A DNA stretch of 64,000 nt, from assembly GCA_014239155.1 (NCBI GenBank), contig JAAZZQ010000022.1:1-64000 (forward strand). The letters are read 5' to 3'. Source of the stretch: Lachnospiraceae bacterium (GTDB taxonomy: Bacteria; Bacillota; Clostridia; Lachnospirales; Lachnospiraceae). The notes beneath the pieces are model-generated. The model did no database searches. It was given only the letters and a program-made list of their open reading frames with translations, and had not been told where the DNA came from. Of the stretch, positions 27,430-35,719 are shown one piece after another. The stretch's first letter is position 1; each line of letters begins with the position of its first letter. The position numbers and the translations under genes are program-made.

Positions 27430-28176
27430 GTGAAAAAGAATCTAACAATCTATATTCCGGCGATTCTAGCTGTACTTGCAGTTAAGGTGTATTATCGTAC
27501 AGCGGACAGTGAACAGCTTTTCTGGATTCTAGCACCCACTACAAAGTGGGTGCAGATTCTAAGCGGCATTTCTTTTGAGAAGATTACACAGGTTGGATAT
27601 GTGAGTCATGAATATCGTTTTATTATAGCGCCGTCTTGTTCTGGTGTGCGGTTCCTGCTCATTGCGTTTGTTATGATAGTTTTTACATTTGTTCCTATAG
27701 TAGATTCTATGAGAAAGAAGGTGTGCTGGTTGGGATTTAGTACTATCTTTTCTTATATAGCAACTATCTTTGTCAATGGAATTCGGATTACAGTTTCAAT
27801 TTATTTACCGCTTGCCTTAGCCGGCAAGAAGATTTTACCAGCATGGATAACGGCAGAACAGCTTCATACAATGATTGGTACAGCAGTATATTTTTCAATG
27901 CTTTTTGTTATTTATTATCTGGCAGGAAAGCTTTGTAAACAATTTTTTATGGGTATAGAAACAGTACAAAAGACCACCATAGGACGTTTTTTAATTCCTG
28001 TGTTTTGGTATTTTGCAATGGTGCTTGGGATTCCTGCTATTGGGAGGTTATATCGTGGTGACTGGTCTGGATTTTGGCAGTATACATTGCTTGTGACAGG
28101 AATCTGTATGTTGATTGTGCTGTTTCTTTGGCTGACTGTGCGGATAAGAATGCTTTTTGTAAATTGGCATAGTTAG
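27430..28176 (+). CDS. xrtK: Exosortase family protein, XrtK-like
   Basis: This polytopic membrane protein belongs to the exosortase/archaeosortase family of cysteine transpeptidases. The triad is visible: Cys70 in APSCSGVRFL, Arg119 in VNGIRI, and His146 in LHTMIG. It has about seven hydrophobic segments. I recall the XrtK subgroup as the one with this short form and SEP-type substrates, so the subgroup assignment is tentative. The GTG at 27430 was chosen because AAGGAGG lies 6 bp upstream; the ATG at 27406 has no ribosome site. The gene lies directly after a protein with a GSEP-helix-RKK tail, forming a one-enzyme, one-substrate pair. Confidence 0.85.
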   Translation: MKKNLTIYIPAILAVLAVKVYYRTADSEQLFWILAPTTKWVQILSGISFEKITQVGYVSHEYRFIIAPSCSGVRFLLIAFVMIVFTFVPIVDSMRKKVCWLGFSTIFSYIATIFVNGIRITVSIYLPLALAGKKILPAWITAEQLHTMIGTAVYFSMLFVIYYLAGKLCKQFFMGIETVQKTTIGRFLIPVFWYFAMVLGIPAIGRLYRGDWSGFWQYTLLVTGICMLIVLFLWLTVRIRMLFVNWHS

Positions 28177-28265
28177 TTTGTAGAAGTTCGTTGCTATAAG
28201 AGGCTTTCATGCCTTGAACAGTAACTGAACTGTAACAATAGCTTAGGTTTTAAGCCAAACGAAAG

Positions 28266-28294
28266 TTGACTTTTTCTTTGTTGTGTGCTATAAT
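28266..28294 (+). promoter_or_regulatory. Promoter of the FMN riboswitch-ribU unit
   Basis: TTGACT and TATAAT are separated by 17 bp. The expected start lies about 20 bp before the FMN aptamer. Confidence 0.8.
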
Positions 28295-28315
28295 TTTTTA
28301 AACAATTGAATAGCG

Positions 28316-28420
28316 ATGATGTCTTCAGGGCAGGGTGAAATTCCCGATCGGCGGTTATAGTCCGCGGGCGCGAAAGCGCGGGGGTTGGTGAAATTCCAAA
28401 ACCGACGGTATAGTCCGGAT
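28316..28420 (+). ncRNA. FMN riboswitch (RFN element)
   Basis: The conserved segments of the RFN element are all present in order: TCTTCAGGGCAGGGTGAAATT, CCGATCGGCGGT, TAGTCCGCG, a variable hairpin, GGTTGGTGAAATTCC, AACCGACGGTATAGTCC. FMN binding lowers expression of the gene that follows, ribU. Downstream, AAGGTGTATTG (28426) can pair with CAATACACCTT (28506), which fits an antiterminator or long-range stem. Confidence 0.97.
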
Positions 28421-28523
28421 TAAAGAAGGTGTATTGAAATTGTCAGAATTAAACTGACCATTATTTTTTGCACTCTTTTTTATTAAATTGCTCTGTAGGC
28501 ATTTACAATACACCTTAAATTTT

Positions 28524-28567
28524 AACACCTGAAAGGCAGTCAGACACTTTCAAGTGTTAATTTTTTT
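28524..28567 (+). terminator. Riboswitch-controlled terminator
   Basis: AACACCTGAAAG pairs with CTTTCAAGTGTT, followed by TTTTTTT. It lies just before the ribU ribosome site, so it can stop transcription when FMN is bound. Confidence 0.75.
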
Positions 28568-28581
28568 AAGGAGGTATTTCA

Positions 28582-29226
28582 ATGAAGATCAGTAAAACAA
28601 AGAAACTAACAACAATAAGTATGCTATGCACCCTTGCTTATGTCGCAGTGGTGGTTGGGCGTATCCCGCTCGTACTTTTTTTGAAGTATGACCCTAAAGA
28701 TGTTATTATAGTAATTGGTGGATTTATTTTTGGACCACTTACATCATTTGCGATAACAATAATTGTTTCTATAGTACAAATGTTTACGATTAGCGGAACA
28801 GGAATTTTGGGCTGCTTTATGAACATTATTTCGAGCTGTTCCTTTGCGTGTACTGCCGCATTTATTTATAAAAGGAAACATAGGCTATCTGGTGCATTAT
28901 TCGGGCTTTTTTGCGGCTGTGGTTGTCAGGCTGTAGTTATGATGTTTTGGAATTATTTGATTGCGCCTATCTATATGGGCTATCCAAGGGAAGCGATTGT
29001 AGAATTATTAATTCCAGCATTTTTACCGTTCAATTTGATTAAAGGCGGGCTGAATGCAGCAATAACAATGCTATTGTATAAACCTATTGTCACTGCTTTG
29101 CGCCGATCAAATTTGATTGAGTCTAAGACGGATTCCAGTAAAATGCAGATAAATATCAGAGTTTTATTAGCGGCACTACTAATGCTTATCATTTGTGTGT
29201 TATTCATACTTTCTTTTAAGATATAA
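28582..29226 (+). CDS. ribU: Riboflavin transporter RibU (ECF S component)
   Basis: RibU is the substrate-binding membrane subunit of the ECF-type riboflavin importer and works with the shared EcfAAT module, which is not in this window. The 214-residue protein has about six membrane helices and the typical start MLCTLAYVAVVVGRIPLV, followed by LKYDPKDVIIVIGGFIFGP. The upstream FMN riboswitch confirms the substrate class. A short frame (MKKLYKFV, 29241-29267) with its own AGGAG follows and may be the remnant of a lost gene. Confidence 0.92.
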   Translation: MKISKTKKLTTISMLCTLAYVAVVVGRIPLVLFLKYDPKDVIIVIGGFIFGPLTSFAITIIVSIVQMFTISGTGILGCFMNIISSCSFACTAAFIYKRKHRLSGALFGLFCGCGCQAVVMMFWNYLIAPIYMGYPREAIVELLIPAFLPFNLIKGGLNAAITMLLYKPIVTALRRSNLIESKTDSSKMQINIRVLLAALLMLIICVLFILSFKI

Positions 29227-29439
29227 TATAAGGAGCTGTAATGAAAAAACTCTATAAATTTGTTTAAAGCGGGGATTTATAAAATACATATGTTGTTTGA
29301 ATGAATAAAAAAGATTATAATCTGAATGGAAGTTTTTGCAGACTTTCTGTAAGCGGTATTATCATCAAAAGTAGGAAAGTAGCAATTATTCACAGCAAAA
29401 AGTATGATTATTATAAATTTTCAAGTGGAGGTATAATGG

Positions 29440-30162
29440 ATGAAAGTGCCTAAAATGGTTCTGTTTGATTATGGGCAAACGCTTATAGAGGAAAAATTTG
29501 ATGGTGTAAAAGGAACGGAGGCAGTGCTAAAATATGCCACAAAAAATAAATATCATTTGTGTGCCGAACAGGTGCAAGAAAAAGCAAATGAAATTAATCA
29601 AGAATTGGGAAGATTTGATCCGCAGAGAAGGCACTTGATGCAGATAGAAGTTCCTAATATGATGTTTACATCATATCTTTATGAATCGCAGGGAATAGAA
29701 ATTCCATTAAATAATGAAGAAATTGACACTATATTTTGGAATGCTGCTGCACAGGGAAAGCCTACGGAGGGAATTGAGGAATTTTTGGAATATTTAAAGA
29801 ATAATAATATCCGCACAGGAGTAATCAGTAATATTACCTATGCAGAAACTGTTGTCACAAAACGTATTGATAGATTGCTACCAGAAAATGCTTTTGAATT
29901 TATTATCGCTTCAAGCAATTATATATTTCGCAAACCAAATAAAAGAATATTTGATTTGGCATTGGAAAAAGCAGAACTTGCGCCAGAGGATGTGTGGTAT
30001 ATCGGTGATCAATATGAATGCGACATAAAGGGTGCGTTATGTGCAGGATTATTTCCGGTATGGTATATTGGAGCGATTGATTTACCATACACAGAGGATA
30101 AAGATATTTTGACAGTAAAGACTTGGAATGAATTAAGATGGCAAATGGAGACTTTGCGCTGA
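29440..30162 (+). CDS. HAD-superfamily hydrolase
   Basis: A haloacid-dehalogenase-type hydrolase of 240 residues. Motif I is LFDYGQTL (Asp near residue 9), motif II TGVISN, motif III with KPNKRIF, and motif IV GDQYECDIKGA. In motif I the second acidic residue is replaced by Gly, as in the YihX-like DLG subgroup, which is still active as a phosphatase. The substrate is unknown. GGAGG lies 8 bp before the ATG. The gene stands alone, with no operon partner close by. Confidence 0.85.
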   Translation: MKVPKMVLFDYGQTLIEEKFDGVKGTEAVLKYATKNKYHLCAEQVQEKANEINQELGRFDPQRRHLMQIEVPNMMFTSYLYESQGIEIPLNNEEIDTIFWNAAAQGKPTEGIEEFLEYLKNNNIRTGVISNITYAETVVTKRIDRLLPENAFEFIIASSNYIFRKPNKRIFDLALEKAELAPEDVWYIGDQYECDIKGALCAGLFPVWYIGAIDLPYTEDKDILTVKTWNELRWQMETLR

Positions 30163-30379
30163 AAAATTTATTTTTTTCCTTATAAGGTTTCATAACAAAA
30201 ATAGGCTATTGGATTGTTTGGGAAAAAGATATAACACAAGGAAAAGCGTGAGGGCAAGCCTCTCTACTATAAATTTAGCATCTTCAATGGTCTGCAGGCT
30301 TCACAAGGACAAAATATAAACTTATTAAATGCTATAAGATTCAGTCAAATAAGAATCGAAATTTATGGAGGAAAAGTGC

Positions 30380-30733
30380 ATGTATTTTTTACTAATTACA
30401 AACTTAATTATGCCATTTGTATTGATTTTAGTGGGATATACTCTAAAAAAGCATCCTGTGTCAGATATGAAGTCAGGCAATGGATATAACACGCCAATTT
30501 CACGAAAGACGCAAGCACACTGGGATTATGCACAAAGTATTGCGCCTGATATTTTTATATCTATTGGAAAAACTTTGGGAATAATTGAGATTGTAGTAAG
30601 TATAGTGATGTTTTTATTTCATGTCTCAATTCATATTACTCTCAGTGTTGGATGTTTTGTAGGGCTGGGATTCTTGCTTTTGGGATTTTATAAAACTGAT
30701 TTGGAAATAGAAAAGAAGTTTATAAACAAATAA
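30380..30733 (+). CDS. SdpI-family membrane protein
   Basis: The 117-residue protein has three hydrophobic segments and the SdpI-type signature GYNTPISRKTQAHWDYAQ near residue 40. In Bacillus SdpI protects against the SdpC toxin and controls SdpR. No sdpC-like toxin is visible next to it. A regulator with an HTH lies 230 bp downstream. The ATG at 30380 was chosen because GGAGG is 9 bp before it; the ATG at 30365 overlaps that site. Confidence 0.75.
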   Translation: MYFLLITNLIMPFVLILVGYTLKKHPVSDMKSGNGYNTPISRKTQAHWDYAQSIAPDIFISIGKTLGIIEIVVSIVMFLFHVSIHITLSVGCFVGLGFLLLGFYKTDLEIEKKFINK

Positions 30734-30962
30734 GAAAGGTTCTAAAGTATCTTACAGTATTTTTTAACATGCTCTGGCAGACAGTTACTATTATACAACA
30801 AAAATTCAAATAGCCGCCTTGAATGGTTGAAACTATGCAATGTTACGCTTTGCACAGGACAGAATGAACCATAACTACGCAACTGATATTTGCTTTTGCG
30901 CACGCACCAAATTCTTTTTTCTTCTTTCTATATGTATTATCATGTATAAAGGAGTGATTTTT

Positions 30963-31442
30963 ATGAATATGAATATTATATCAAAATATTTACAATTTCT
31001 ACGCAAAAGCCATCATTACACACAAGAGGACTTAGCAAAAAAATTAGACATATCAAGACAGGCTGTTTCAAAATGGGAAACGGGAATGACGGTTCCTGAT
31101 TTAGAGGTTTTACTGAAAATTTCCAAGCTATACAATGTTACTATAAATGATATATTAGAGCCAAATATACAGCCGCGGAGGATAATTGATTTTGAGCATA
31201 TAACGACAATTCCCGAAAAGGAATTGCGAGAGTTATTAAAACTGTTTGACACGGATACACTTGTTACAGCTTTAATGGGAGCGTCGCCTGAAACAAATAG
31301 TTTGTGTGAAAAGTTGTTTCCCGATGTAGATTTTAAGATGGTGAGAAATAGTATTGGCAGAGTAAGGATTGAAACTGTTGAGGAAATGCAGAAGCAAATT
31401 ATTGCTATGATAAATTTACAGTCAGTTGAAAAGGAAATATAA
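30963..31442 (+). CDS. XRE-type HTH regulator with FliG-like C-terminal domain
   Basis: The N-terminal 65 residues are a Cro/CI-type helix-turn-helix (YTQEDLAKKLDISRQAVSKWE, then PDLEVLLKISKLYNVTINDIL). The C-terminal part (about 75-155) closely resembles the middle domain of the flagellar switch protein FliG: EKELRELLKLFDTDTLVTAL, MGASPETNSL and then VRIETVEEMQKQI. The fusion suggests a regulator using a FliG-like fold for oligomerisation or partner binding. No flagellar gene is in the window. An AAAGGAG lies 9 bp before the ATG. Confidence 0.8.
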   Translation: MNMNIISKYLQFLRKSHHYTQEDLAKKLDISRQAVSKWETGMTVPDLEVLLKISKLYNVTINDILEPNIQPRRIIDFEHITTIPEKELRELLKLFDTDTLVTALMGASPETNSLCEKLFPDVDFKMVRNSIGRVRIETVEEMQKQIIAMINLQSVEKEI

Positions 31443-31732
31443 TACTTGAATCCGTGAAGTTTGTACATATGTCAACGCTCAAAATCTTAGAGTTTGCAAC
31501 AGATTTCCATTTTTTAGCCTAGAAAACTTTTACCTATTGAGTGAAGAAAATTTGGAGAGCAAAGAGTCTTGTAACCTTTGCCAATCAAGGCTCTGTTGAC
31601 AATATAAAAGCATTAAGTTTCACGGATTCAGGTAGTATACACAAAATTCATATGAAATTTATTGTAGACATGAGTATTTTTCTGCATATTATTTTCTGTA
31701 AAGTTTTTAGTGGGCAGACAAAATAGTGTGGA
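31443..31732. other. Non-coding stretch before Rpn remnant
   Basis: AT-rich sequence with a possible 61-codon frame (31541-31726) that I consider chance: it lacks a ribosome site and resembles no family I know. Nothing else is evident. Confidence 0.4.
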
Positions 31733-32019
31733 ATGACACAAAAGGCGGTTATGGAAACAATTCGGATATGCAAGAACAGAAATGTTTTGAGAGAATATTT
31801 GCTTGAGAGAGAAAAGGAGGTTGTGACAGTTATGTTGAGTTTGTTTGATGAAGAATGAAGTCATTTATCAAGAGTGAAAGGCATGGCGCAGACAGGGAAA
31901 CAGCGGAAAGGTTGATAAAAAAGGGGGAAATGACTCTTGAGGATATTGCAGAGTGTGTTCTGTCATTATCCTTTGATGAATTGAGAGAACTTGAAGCCGA
32001 AATTATGCAGTTGGCATAA
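31733..32019 (+). pseudogene. Remnant of Rpn/PD-(D/E)XK transposase-like gene
   Basis: Two frames joined by a shift near 31855 give the typical C-terminal end of Rpn-type recombination-promoting nucleases: first KAVMETIRICKNRNVLREYL and VVTVMLSLFDEE, then SERHGADRETAERL, KKGEMTLEDIAE and LSFDELRELEAEIMQLA. The N-terminal nuclease domain is absent, and the frame is closed by a stop just before 31733. It is a decayed fragment. A hairpin follows at 32059-32096. Confidence 0.65.
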
Positions 32020-32058
32020 TCGGTAAAATAATTTATTAATATCAAAAATAAAGTAAAG

Positions 32059-32096
32059 GCACATGGAAACAGTAAAATGTAAACCATGTGCTTTTT
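32059..32096 (+). terminator. Hairpin terminator after Rpn remnant
   Basis: GCACATGG and CCATGTGC enclose a 17-nt loop and are followed by TTTTT. The sequence from here to 32451 holds a repeat copy (32282-32327) and a likely -10 (TATAAT near 32255), but no gene. Confidence 0.6.
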
Positions 32097-32281
32097 GGCG
32101 TCAAAAGGAGGAATATGAACAATAATACTCAGCCCAACACCACAGGAAATTAACGTCTTGTTTGCAAAAGAAGATTGATGAGAAAAGTTTGTGTCAACTA
32201 ACGCTTGATACAAACAGGAGTACAAAAATAATGGAAAATACAATGATATAGTGATATAATATAAAATATGTTTGGAGCAGA

Positions 32282-32327
32282 ACTGACGCGCACGCCGCAA
32301 TAAGAATGCCAGTGGTATTCTTGAATT
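32282..32327. repeat. Dispersed repeat with GCACGCCGCA core, copy 2
   Basis: ACTGACGCGCACGCCGCAATA is followed by AAGAATGCCAGTGGTATTCTT. It matches the copy at 24874-24928, with one stem pair changed on both sides so pairing is kept. This suggests selection on the hairpin. Confidence 0.55.
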
Positions 32328-32451
32328 GGAAAGGAGTTGGCTGATCCTCCCACAACGCAAATGAAGTGGGGTTCCACAGCCTAAAAAATTTTATGAGAAA
32401 TTCGGAACTTCGAAAGAAAATACAGAATAAAAGACTGAGGAGGGGCTAGTA

Positions 32452-34023
32452 ATGGCAGCGAAAACAAAGGCAAAAGAAGTTTCTATGGAGGAGGCTTTAT
32501 GGAAATCGGCAGATAAATTGAGAGGTTCTGTCGAACCGTCTGAGTATAAGCATGTGGTTTTAAGTTTGTTTTTCTTAAAATTTGCAAGTGATAAATTTGA
32601 GGCTCAAAGGGCAAGAATCATCGCTGATGGTATGGAAAAATTTGTGGATAACATTGCTTTTTATACAAAAGATAATGTGTTTTATTTGCTACCAGAGAGC
32701 AGATGGTCTTATATTATGGAAAATGCCAAGCAAGATGATATTGCTTTAAAGATAGATACAGCGCTCTTTACGATTGAGAAAACAAATCCAATTTTAAAAG
32801 GTGCTTTGCCAGATAACTACTATTCACGATTGCAGATAGATACAATTAAATTGGCGTCTTTGTTAGATGAAATCAATAAGATTGACACTACAAAGGATAA
32901 GGAAAATGATATTATTGGTCGTATGTATGAATATTTTCTTAGTAAATTTGCGATTGCAGAAGGAAAAGGAAAGGGAGAGTTCTACACACCCAAAACAATT
33001 GTAAATTTGATAGCAGAGCTAATAGAACCTTATGACGGAACGTTATACGACCCTTGTTGTGGTTCAGGAGGCATGTTTGTACAATCTATGAAGTTTATTG
33101 AGGCGCATCATGGGAATAAAAAGAAAGTGTCTATTTATGGACAGGAATATACAAATACAACCTATAAGCTGGCGAAAATGAATCTGGCGATTCGAGGGAT
33201 ATCAGCGAATCTTGGAGAGATGGCAGCAAATACGTTTACCAATGACCAACATAAAGATTTAAAGGCAGACTATATTATGGCAAATCCCCCTTTTAACCAA
33301 AAAGAATGGCGCGCTGCTGATGAATTGACAGATGATGCAAGATGGAATGGGTACGAAGTGCCGCCTACAAGTAACGCAAATTATGGGTGGATATTAAATA
33401 TTGTATCAAAAATGTCCCAAAATGGAGTGGCAGGATTTTTGCTTGCGAATGGTGCATTGTCTGATGACGGAACGGAGTTGAAGATTAGGCAAAGGCTGAT
33501 TGAGAATGATTTGGTGGAAGCGATTCTAATTTTGCCAAGAAATCTATTTTATACGACTGATATTAGCGTAACGCTTTGGATTCTGAATAAGAATAAAAAA
33601 GAACGCACAGTGGATATGAATGGAGTAGAGAGACACTGTCGCAATCGAGAAAAAGAAATACTCTTTATGGATTTGCGGCAGATAGGAAGTCCCTATGAAA
33701 AGAAGTATATTGAATTGACAGAAAAAGATAGGGCAAAAGTAGTGGAAACCTATCATAATTGGCAGCAGGCAGGATATGAACATACCTATAAAAATATACC
33801 AGAGTTCTGTTATTCTGCGGGGTATGACGAAGTGGCAGAAAAAGGATTTACCCTTGTGCCAAGCCGATATATTGAGTTTGTGAATCGAGATGAGAATATT
33901 GATTTTGATACAAAGATGAAGGCACTTCAGAGCGAATTAAAGGAATTATTAATACAGGAAGAAAAGTCGAAGGCAGACCTTTTGGGAGTGTTTAAGGAGT
34001 TGGGGTATGAAATCGAATTATAA
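32452..34023 (+). CDS. hsdM: Type I restriction-modification DNA methyltransferase subunit
   Basis: HsdM methylates adenine in the sequence chosen by HsdS. The 523-residue protein has an N-terminal helical domain, the SAM-binding motif DPCCGSGGMF near residue 202, and the adenine methylase motif NPPF near residue 282. The C-terminal part ends with a coiled region that contacts HsdS. AGGAGGGG lies before the ATG. Its last 17 bp overlap hsdS. It belongs to a complete hsdM-hsdS-hsdR set in AT-rich accessory DNA. Confidence 0.96.
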   Translation: MAAKTKAKEVSMEEALWKSADKLRGSVEPSEYKHVVLSLFFLKFASDKFEAQRARIIADGMEKFVDNIAFYTKDNVFYLLPESRWSYIMENAKQDDIALKIDTALFTIEKTNPILKGALPDNYYSRLQIDTIKLASLLDEINKIDTTKDKENDIIGRMYEYFLSKFAIAEGKGKGEFYTPKTIVNLIAELIEPYDGTLYDPCCGSGGMFVQSMKFIEAHHGNKKKVSIYGQEYTNTTYKLAKMNLAIRGISANLGEMAANTFTNDQHKDLKADYIMANPPFNQKEWRAADELTDDARWNGYEVPPTSNANYGWILNIVSKMSQNGVAGFLLANGALSDDGTELKIRQRLIENDLVEAILILPRNLFYTTDISVTLWILNKNKKERTVDMNGVERHCRNREKEILFMDLRQIGSPYEKKYIELTEKDRAKVVETYHNWQQAGYEHTYKNIPEFCYSAGYDEVAEKGFTLVPSRYIEFVNRDENIDFDTKMKALQSELKELLIQEEKSKADLLGVFKELGYEIEL

Positions 34024-35095
34024 TGTTTTGGGGAAGTACATTCGTTTGGTTGATACACGTAATAAGGATAGTATAATGGATAACGTAGTAGGAATTAATA
34101 TTGACAAATTTTTTATGCCTTCGGTTGCAAATGTACTTGGAACGGATTTGAGTAAGTACAAATTGATAACAAAAGGGAAATTTGCCTGTAATCCTATGCA
34201 TGTTGGGCGTGATGAAAGGCTTCCGGTTGCATTATATGAAGAAGAGGAACCTGCTCTTGTTTCTCCGGCGTATTTTATGTTTGAGATTATAGATAATAAT
34301 GTTCTTGATGAAAATTATCTGATGATGTGGTTTCGTAGAGCAGAATTTGACCGTATTTGCTGGCTGCATACAGATGGCAGCGTCAGAGGTGGAATAACAT
34401 GGGACGATATTTGTCGAATGGAAGTTCCTGTTCCTGATATTGATAAGCAGAGAAAAATTGTTGGAGCATATAAGATTGTAGAGGAGAGAATTAAACTTAA
34501 ACGGAAGATAAATGATAATTTAGAAAAACAGGTGTCTTCAATTTACCAAGCATGGTTCGAGAATTTTACTCCTTTTGGTGGTGTTTGTCCCTGCTCATGG
34601 AAGCAAGGTTCTTTGGCAGATATTGCGACAATCACAAGTGGAAAACGACCTCCAATGAAATCAACTGAAAAAACAGATACATTTGATATTCCTCTTGTTG
34701 GAGCAGCATCGGTAATGGGATTTACTACAGAAGCCAATTATACAAATAAAATTCTCGTTATCGGTCGTGTTGGGACTCATGGTGTGGTTCAAAGATTCAA
34801 TTGTCCATGTTGGGCATCTGACAATACGCTAGTTATTACTAGCAATTTTTACGAGTACACATATCAGATTCTACAAAGAATCGACTATCAATCTATGAAT
34901 CGAGGTTCTACACAACCATTAATTACACAAGGCGATATAAATAAAATAGCAATTCTTATTCCAGATCAGGAGGTTCTCAAAAGGTTTGAGACTCTTGTCG
35001 GACGGCTTATGGCTCAGTGTGAAGTAAATTTGTTAGAAAGTAGTAAACTTGCTGAGTTAAGGGATCTTTTATTAATAAGACTAATGTCTAATTAG
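34007..35095 (+). CDS. hsdS: Type I restriction-modification specificity subunit
   Basis: HsdS selects the two-part DNA target. The 362-residue protein has two target-recognition domains, about 1-150 and 190-340, each followed by a helical spacer (KQRKIVGAYKIVEERIKLKRKI after the first). The first ends in GGITWDDICRMEVPVP and the second in QPLITQGDINKIAILIP, the usual end of such domains. It overlaps hsdM, so translation is coupled. The target cannot be read from sequence. I see no second hsdS copy or inverted repeats that would indicate phase variation. Confidence 0.93.
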   Translation: MKSNYNVLGKYIRLVDTRNKDSIMDNVVGINIDKFFMPSVANVLGTDLSKYKLITKGKFACNPMHVGRDERLPVALYEEEEPALVSPAYFMFEIIDNNVLDENYLMMWFRRAEFDRICWLHTDGSVRGGITWDDICRMEVPVPDIDKQRKIVGAYKIVEERIKLKRKINDNLEKQVSSIYQAWFENFTPFGGVCPCSWKQGSLADIATITSGKRPPMKSTEKTDTFDIPLVGAASVMGFTTEANYTNKILVIGRVGTHGVVQRFNCPCWASDNTLVITSNFYEYTYQILQRIDYQSMNRGSTQPLITQGDINKIAILIPDQEVLKRFETLVGRLMAQCEVNLLESSKLAELRDLLLIRLMSN

Positions 35096-35238
35096 TTTGA
35101 CGTATCTAAATTACTATTTATGCCAATTTGATTTTGGTACAACTCGGTTATTCAGAGGTGTAATATAGAAGCAATTTTTGCATATTCGTAAAAAGCAATA
35201 AACATCAACATTGATTATTAAGCTTAATTATATTTTGA

Positions 35239-35267
35239 TTGATATATAAATATGTATTTGTTATAAT
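35239..35267 (+). promoter_or_regulatory. Promoter of small toxin-like gene
   Basis: TTGATA and TATAAT are separated by 17 bp. The transcript would begin near 35274 and carry GGTACTGTC...CGGTTAGTCC at its 5' end. Confidence 0.6.
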
Positions 35268-35276
35268 ACTGTTATG

Positions 35277-35549
35277 GGTACTGTCATAACGGTAGGCGGT
35301 TAGTCCTTCAACAGAGAACTGAGATCTCTGATTACATAGAAATCTGTTTACAGAAATCGTACTAAGGAGGACATTGCGTATGTTCACCATCGAAAGCTTT
35401 ATTGCAGTCATTAGTTTATGTGTGGCTTGTTTTAGTCTTGGCTATTCGATTGGTAAGGATAGTAAGACAAAAAATAACCGCCCAAGCCTCGCAAACTTAG
35501 CGGTTATTTTAACACTACAAATGCGGACTAACCGTCTATCGACAGTACC
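35277..35549. repeat. Inverted repeat framing the toxin-like unit
   Basis: GGTACTGTC...CGGTTAGTCC at 35277-35306 is the complement of GGACTAACCG...GACAGTACC at 35525-35549. The repeat therefore sits near the start of both the sense and the convergent antisense transcript, giving the two RNAs closely similar 5' ends. Confidence 0.7.
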
Positions 35550-35616
35550 CTTTTATAATGTTATATTACCACTGGCTTGTGAATATGTCAATATTATGAT
35601 AAGTGGGTATATGTGA
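35380..35616 (+). CDS. Small hydrophobic protein, probable type I toxin
   Basis: AAGGAGG lies 9 bp before ATG. The product begins MFTIESFIAVISLCVACFSL, a single hydrophobic helix, then a charged GKDSKTKNNRP segment, like holin-like or Fst-type toxins. The frame continues to 78 residues, but the codons after NNRP lie in a hairpin (35473-35508) that would end transcription, so the natural product may be shorter. A convergent RNA with a good promoter covers the 3' end. The unit sits between hsdS and hsdR. The toxin call is inference from layout and protein type. Confidence 0.55.
   Translation: MFTIESFIAVISLCVACFSLGYSIGKDSKTKNNRPSLANLAVILTLQMRTNRLSTVPFYNVILPLACEYVNIMISGYM
35469..35556 (-). ncRNA. 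Probable antisense RNA antitoxin
   Basis: On the minus strand TTGACA (35591-35586) and TAATAT (35568-35563) are 17 bp apart, a strong promoter. The RNA would start near 35556 and end at the bidirectional hairpin (AATAACCGC/GCGGTTATT) followed by T residues near 35470. It overlaps the 3' part of the small toxin-like mRNA. This is the usual arrangement of type I toxin-antitoxin loci. Confidence 0.6.
35473..35508. terminator. Bidirectional terminator of toxin/antitoxin unit
   Basis: AATAACCGC and GCGGTTATT form the stem. T-rich sequence follows on the plus strand and A-rich sequence precedes it, so both convergent transcripts can end here. Confidence 0.65.
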
Positions 35617-35719
35617 TTTTCATGGGTCAGGAATGCGCATGAACTGCGTGTTCTGTGAGAATATGATTTAGAAATAAAGAGTGTGAAATACGATTCGGAG
35701 AAAAAGGAGTTACTAAAGA

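Noticed and set aside
28205-28236. Possible sixth GTAAC element near 28220
   Set aside because: Only CTGAACTGTAAC is present; no second end, inner hairpin or target duplication.
29440-30162. Inactive HAD enzyme because of Gly in motif I
   Set aside because: The DxG form occurs in active phosphatases of the YihX group, so loss of activity cannot be claimed.
31541-31726. 61-codon plus-strand frame
   Set aside because: No ribosome site, no family resemblance; likely chance in AT-rich DNA.
34007-35095. Phase-variable specificity gene
   Set aside because: No second hsdS fragment, recombinase or inverted repeats were found nearby.
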